Of a stretch of DNA of 35,672 nucleotides, positions 32,352 through 35,672 are shown piece by piece. Each line of letters opens with the position of its first letter. Positions within the stretch are counted from its first letter, which is position 1. The translations under genes were made by a program, and so were the position numbers. Source of the DNA: Pseudomonadota bacterium (GTDB taxonomy: Bacteria; Pseudomonadota; Gammaproteobacteria; Xanthomonadales; Xanthomonadaceae); the NCBI GenBank assembly GCA_018240435.1, contig JAFEFT010000043.1, positions 1 through 35,672 on the forward strand, in the 5' to 3' direction. The notes under the pieces were generated by a model, which made no database searches, was not told the DNA's origin, and saw nothing but the letters and a program-made list of their open reading frames with translations.

Positions 32352-32532
32352 GGAAGGTCTGAACAACTCCGCCCTTGATCGTCATTGACCGGCTTCGCCG
32401 TTGAGAAGCACTTCCGCGAAGGCGGGGTTTTTAACAGCCGAATGGCTGGTCATCCAGTGGCTTTGATTTCAAAGACTTATAGACGCCGGATCCCCGCATT
32501 CGCGGGGATGACGGCAATTATTCAGACCTTCC
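32352..32532. mobile_element. 181-bp MITE with 15-bp terminal inverted repeats
   Basis: GGAAGGTCTGAACAA (32352-32366) and its inverse TTATTCAGACCTTCC (32518-32532) match at 14 of 15 positions. The interior has a hairpin ATCCCCGC-ATTC-GCGGGGAT (32490-32509) and no reading frame of note. It is non-autonomous and presumably mobilised in trans. The gap 32309-32681 holds this element, a HicA-like fragment and nothing else recognised. Confidence 0.75.
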
Positions 32533-32545
32533 TTAGACGTTCCCT

Positions 32546-32659
32546 GTGGTCAACCAAACCAAGCGCGGACATCTGATCCGCCATGTCACGCAAGAAGGCG
32601 TCCTGCCGCGTGGCGCCGGCCGGCACATCCTGGTGCCGGCGTTCGCGAACGCGCGGCGC
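32546..32659 (+). pseudogene. Possible decayed HicA-type toxin fragment
   Basis: The frame from GTG 32546 reads VNQTKRGHLIRHVTQEGVLP then RGAGRHILVPAFANARR. This follows the HicA pattern K-R-x-x-L-I-R-H-x-x-x-x-G...R-x-G-x-x-H, but it is one residue short between the helix and the histidine, and the rest of the frame runs antisense into clpB. It directly follows the MITE. Low confidence. Confidence 0.35.
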
Positions 32660-32681
32660 GGTGATCCGCAAGCGCGTTTGC

Positions 32682-35279
<2,598 letters not shown>

Positions 35280-35327
35280 GGGAAGACTCCGCAAAGGATG
35301 GGCGGCGGGCGCCGCCGGATGGCGGAT

Positions 35328-35356
35328 CAATGCGGTCACAGGCGGTGCGTTTCAAG
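35328..35356 (-). promoter_or_regulatory. Sigma-32 heat-shock promoter of clpB
   Basis: On the minus strand CTTGAAA (35356-35350) is an exact match to the RpoH -35 element. After a 14-bp spacer comes CCGCATTG (35335-35328), against the consensus CCCCATNT. Spacer length is within the usual 13-17 bp. It ends 48 bp upstream of the clpB start. Confidence 0.8.
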
Positions 35357-35427
35357 CCGGACGCGGCCGGGCGCGACGGCGCAATCTTGCCGTCGCGTGA
35401 ACGCTTCCAGGCGTTGGCACCTGCTGC

Positions 35428-35473
35428 CCTTCCCCCTCCGGGGGAAGGTGGCGCGCAGCGCCGGATGAGGGGC
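35428..35473. repeat. Palindromic REP-like repeat upstream of clpB
   Basis: CCTTCCCCC-TCC-GGGGGAAGG (35428-35448) followed by a GGATGAGGGGCGG tail. It is a variant of the window's REP-like family, upstream of the heat-shock promoter. Confidence 0.75.
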
Positions 35474-35522
35474 GGTCGCATCGGGTCGATCGATCGCCGC
35501 GGTCGCCACCTTGCCTTGGGAT

Positions 35523-35546
35523 CGCCCGGCCCTCCATGGCCGGGCG
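35523..35546. repeat. Hairpin repeat, copy 1
   Basis: CGCCCGGCC-CTCCAT-GGCCGGGCG, a perfect 9-bp stem. A second copy is at 35636-35664. The stretch 35357-35672 holds only repeats and no gene I can see. Confidence 0.8.
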
Positions 35547-35635
35547 TTCTCGGGCGCAGCATATGCCCGCAGGGCATCGGTCGAACTTTCAAACGCATGG
35601 CCGCCTTCCATGGCGCCACCCTTCGGCTCACGGAT

Positions 35636-35664
35636 CGCCCGGCCGGGCCCTCCATGGCCGGGCG
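35636..35664. repeat. Hairpin repeat, copy 2
   Basis: The same 9-bp arms CGCCCGGCC and GGCCGGGCG, with an 11-nt loop that contains a partial duplication of the arm. The flanking GGAT and TTCG bases also match copy 1. Confidence 0.75.
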
Positions 35665-35672
35665 TTCGCGTG

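Noticed and set aside
32639-32652. Palindrome GCGTTCGCGAACGC downstream of clpB considered as a terminator
   Set aside because: It has no loop and no T-run and lies within degenerate sequence; perfect palindromes this short are common in GC-rich DNA.

Overview
The window is GC-rich DNA, roughly two thirds G+C by eye, from a gammaproteobacterium that looks like order Lysobacterales (Xanthomonadales). This placement is inference from gene content and repeat style, not from a search. The supporting signs are a clustered tyrosine and tryptophan catabolism locus beside an oxo-acid dehydrogenase operon, a TrpS with a C-terminal extension, a REC-DUF3369-HD-GYP regulator, and many short palindromic and heptameric intergenic repeats. 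No tRNA, rRNA, CRISPR array or intact transposase was seen.

Layout. 1-2.5 kb: rpe and purC in divergent orientation, then a hicAB toxin-antitoxin pair. 2.5-13.1 kb: an aromatic amino acid catabolism region with an SDR protein, homogentisate dioxygenase (hmgA), a DUF559 protein whose tail is built from repeats, 4-hydroxyphenylpyruvate dioxygenase (hppD), a divergent MarR regulator, three consecutive POT-family peptide transporters, and tryptophan 2,3-dioxygenase (kynA). 13.4-18.4 kb: a Sel1-repeat exported protein, then E1 alpha, E1 beta, a small coupled protein of unknown function, and E2 of a 2-oxo acid dehydrogenase complex (no E3 gene is present). 18.4-21.1 kb: a small membrane protein, trpS and an exported protein. 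21.2-26 kb: arginase, a soluble GAF-GAF histidine kinase and, convergent to it, an HD-GYP response regulator. 26.2-31.1 kb: a His-rich exported protein, a CPBP protease, a SulP transporter and a YbaL-type CPA2 antiporter. 31.1-32.7 kb: a graveyard of broken genes (sigma factor, PIN toxin, a CopG antitoxin without its toxin, a HicA-like fragment) with MITE-like repeats. 32.7-35.3 kb: clpB behind a clear sigma-32 promoter.

How it works together. Peptides imported by the three POT proteins could supply tryptophan and tyrosine to KynA, HppD and HmgA. The MarR protein is placed to control hppD: a 6+2+6 palindrome sits exactly in the 17-bp spacer of a good hppD promoter. The kinase and HD-GYP regulator have matched architectures and probably form a two-component pair linked to cyclic-di-GMP breakdown.

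The most unusual signal is the repeats. A composite element made of two heptamer arrays (GAGGACA and CCCGATT types joined by a related spacer) occurs at three loci. It touches the stop codons of three genes, supplies the last residues of the kinase, and lies where the trpS ribosome binding site should be. A separate palindromic repeat family has been built into protein-coding sequence in the DUF559 protein and in the E2 linker.
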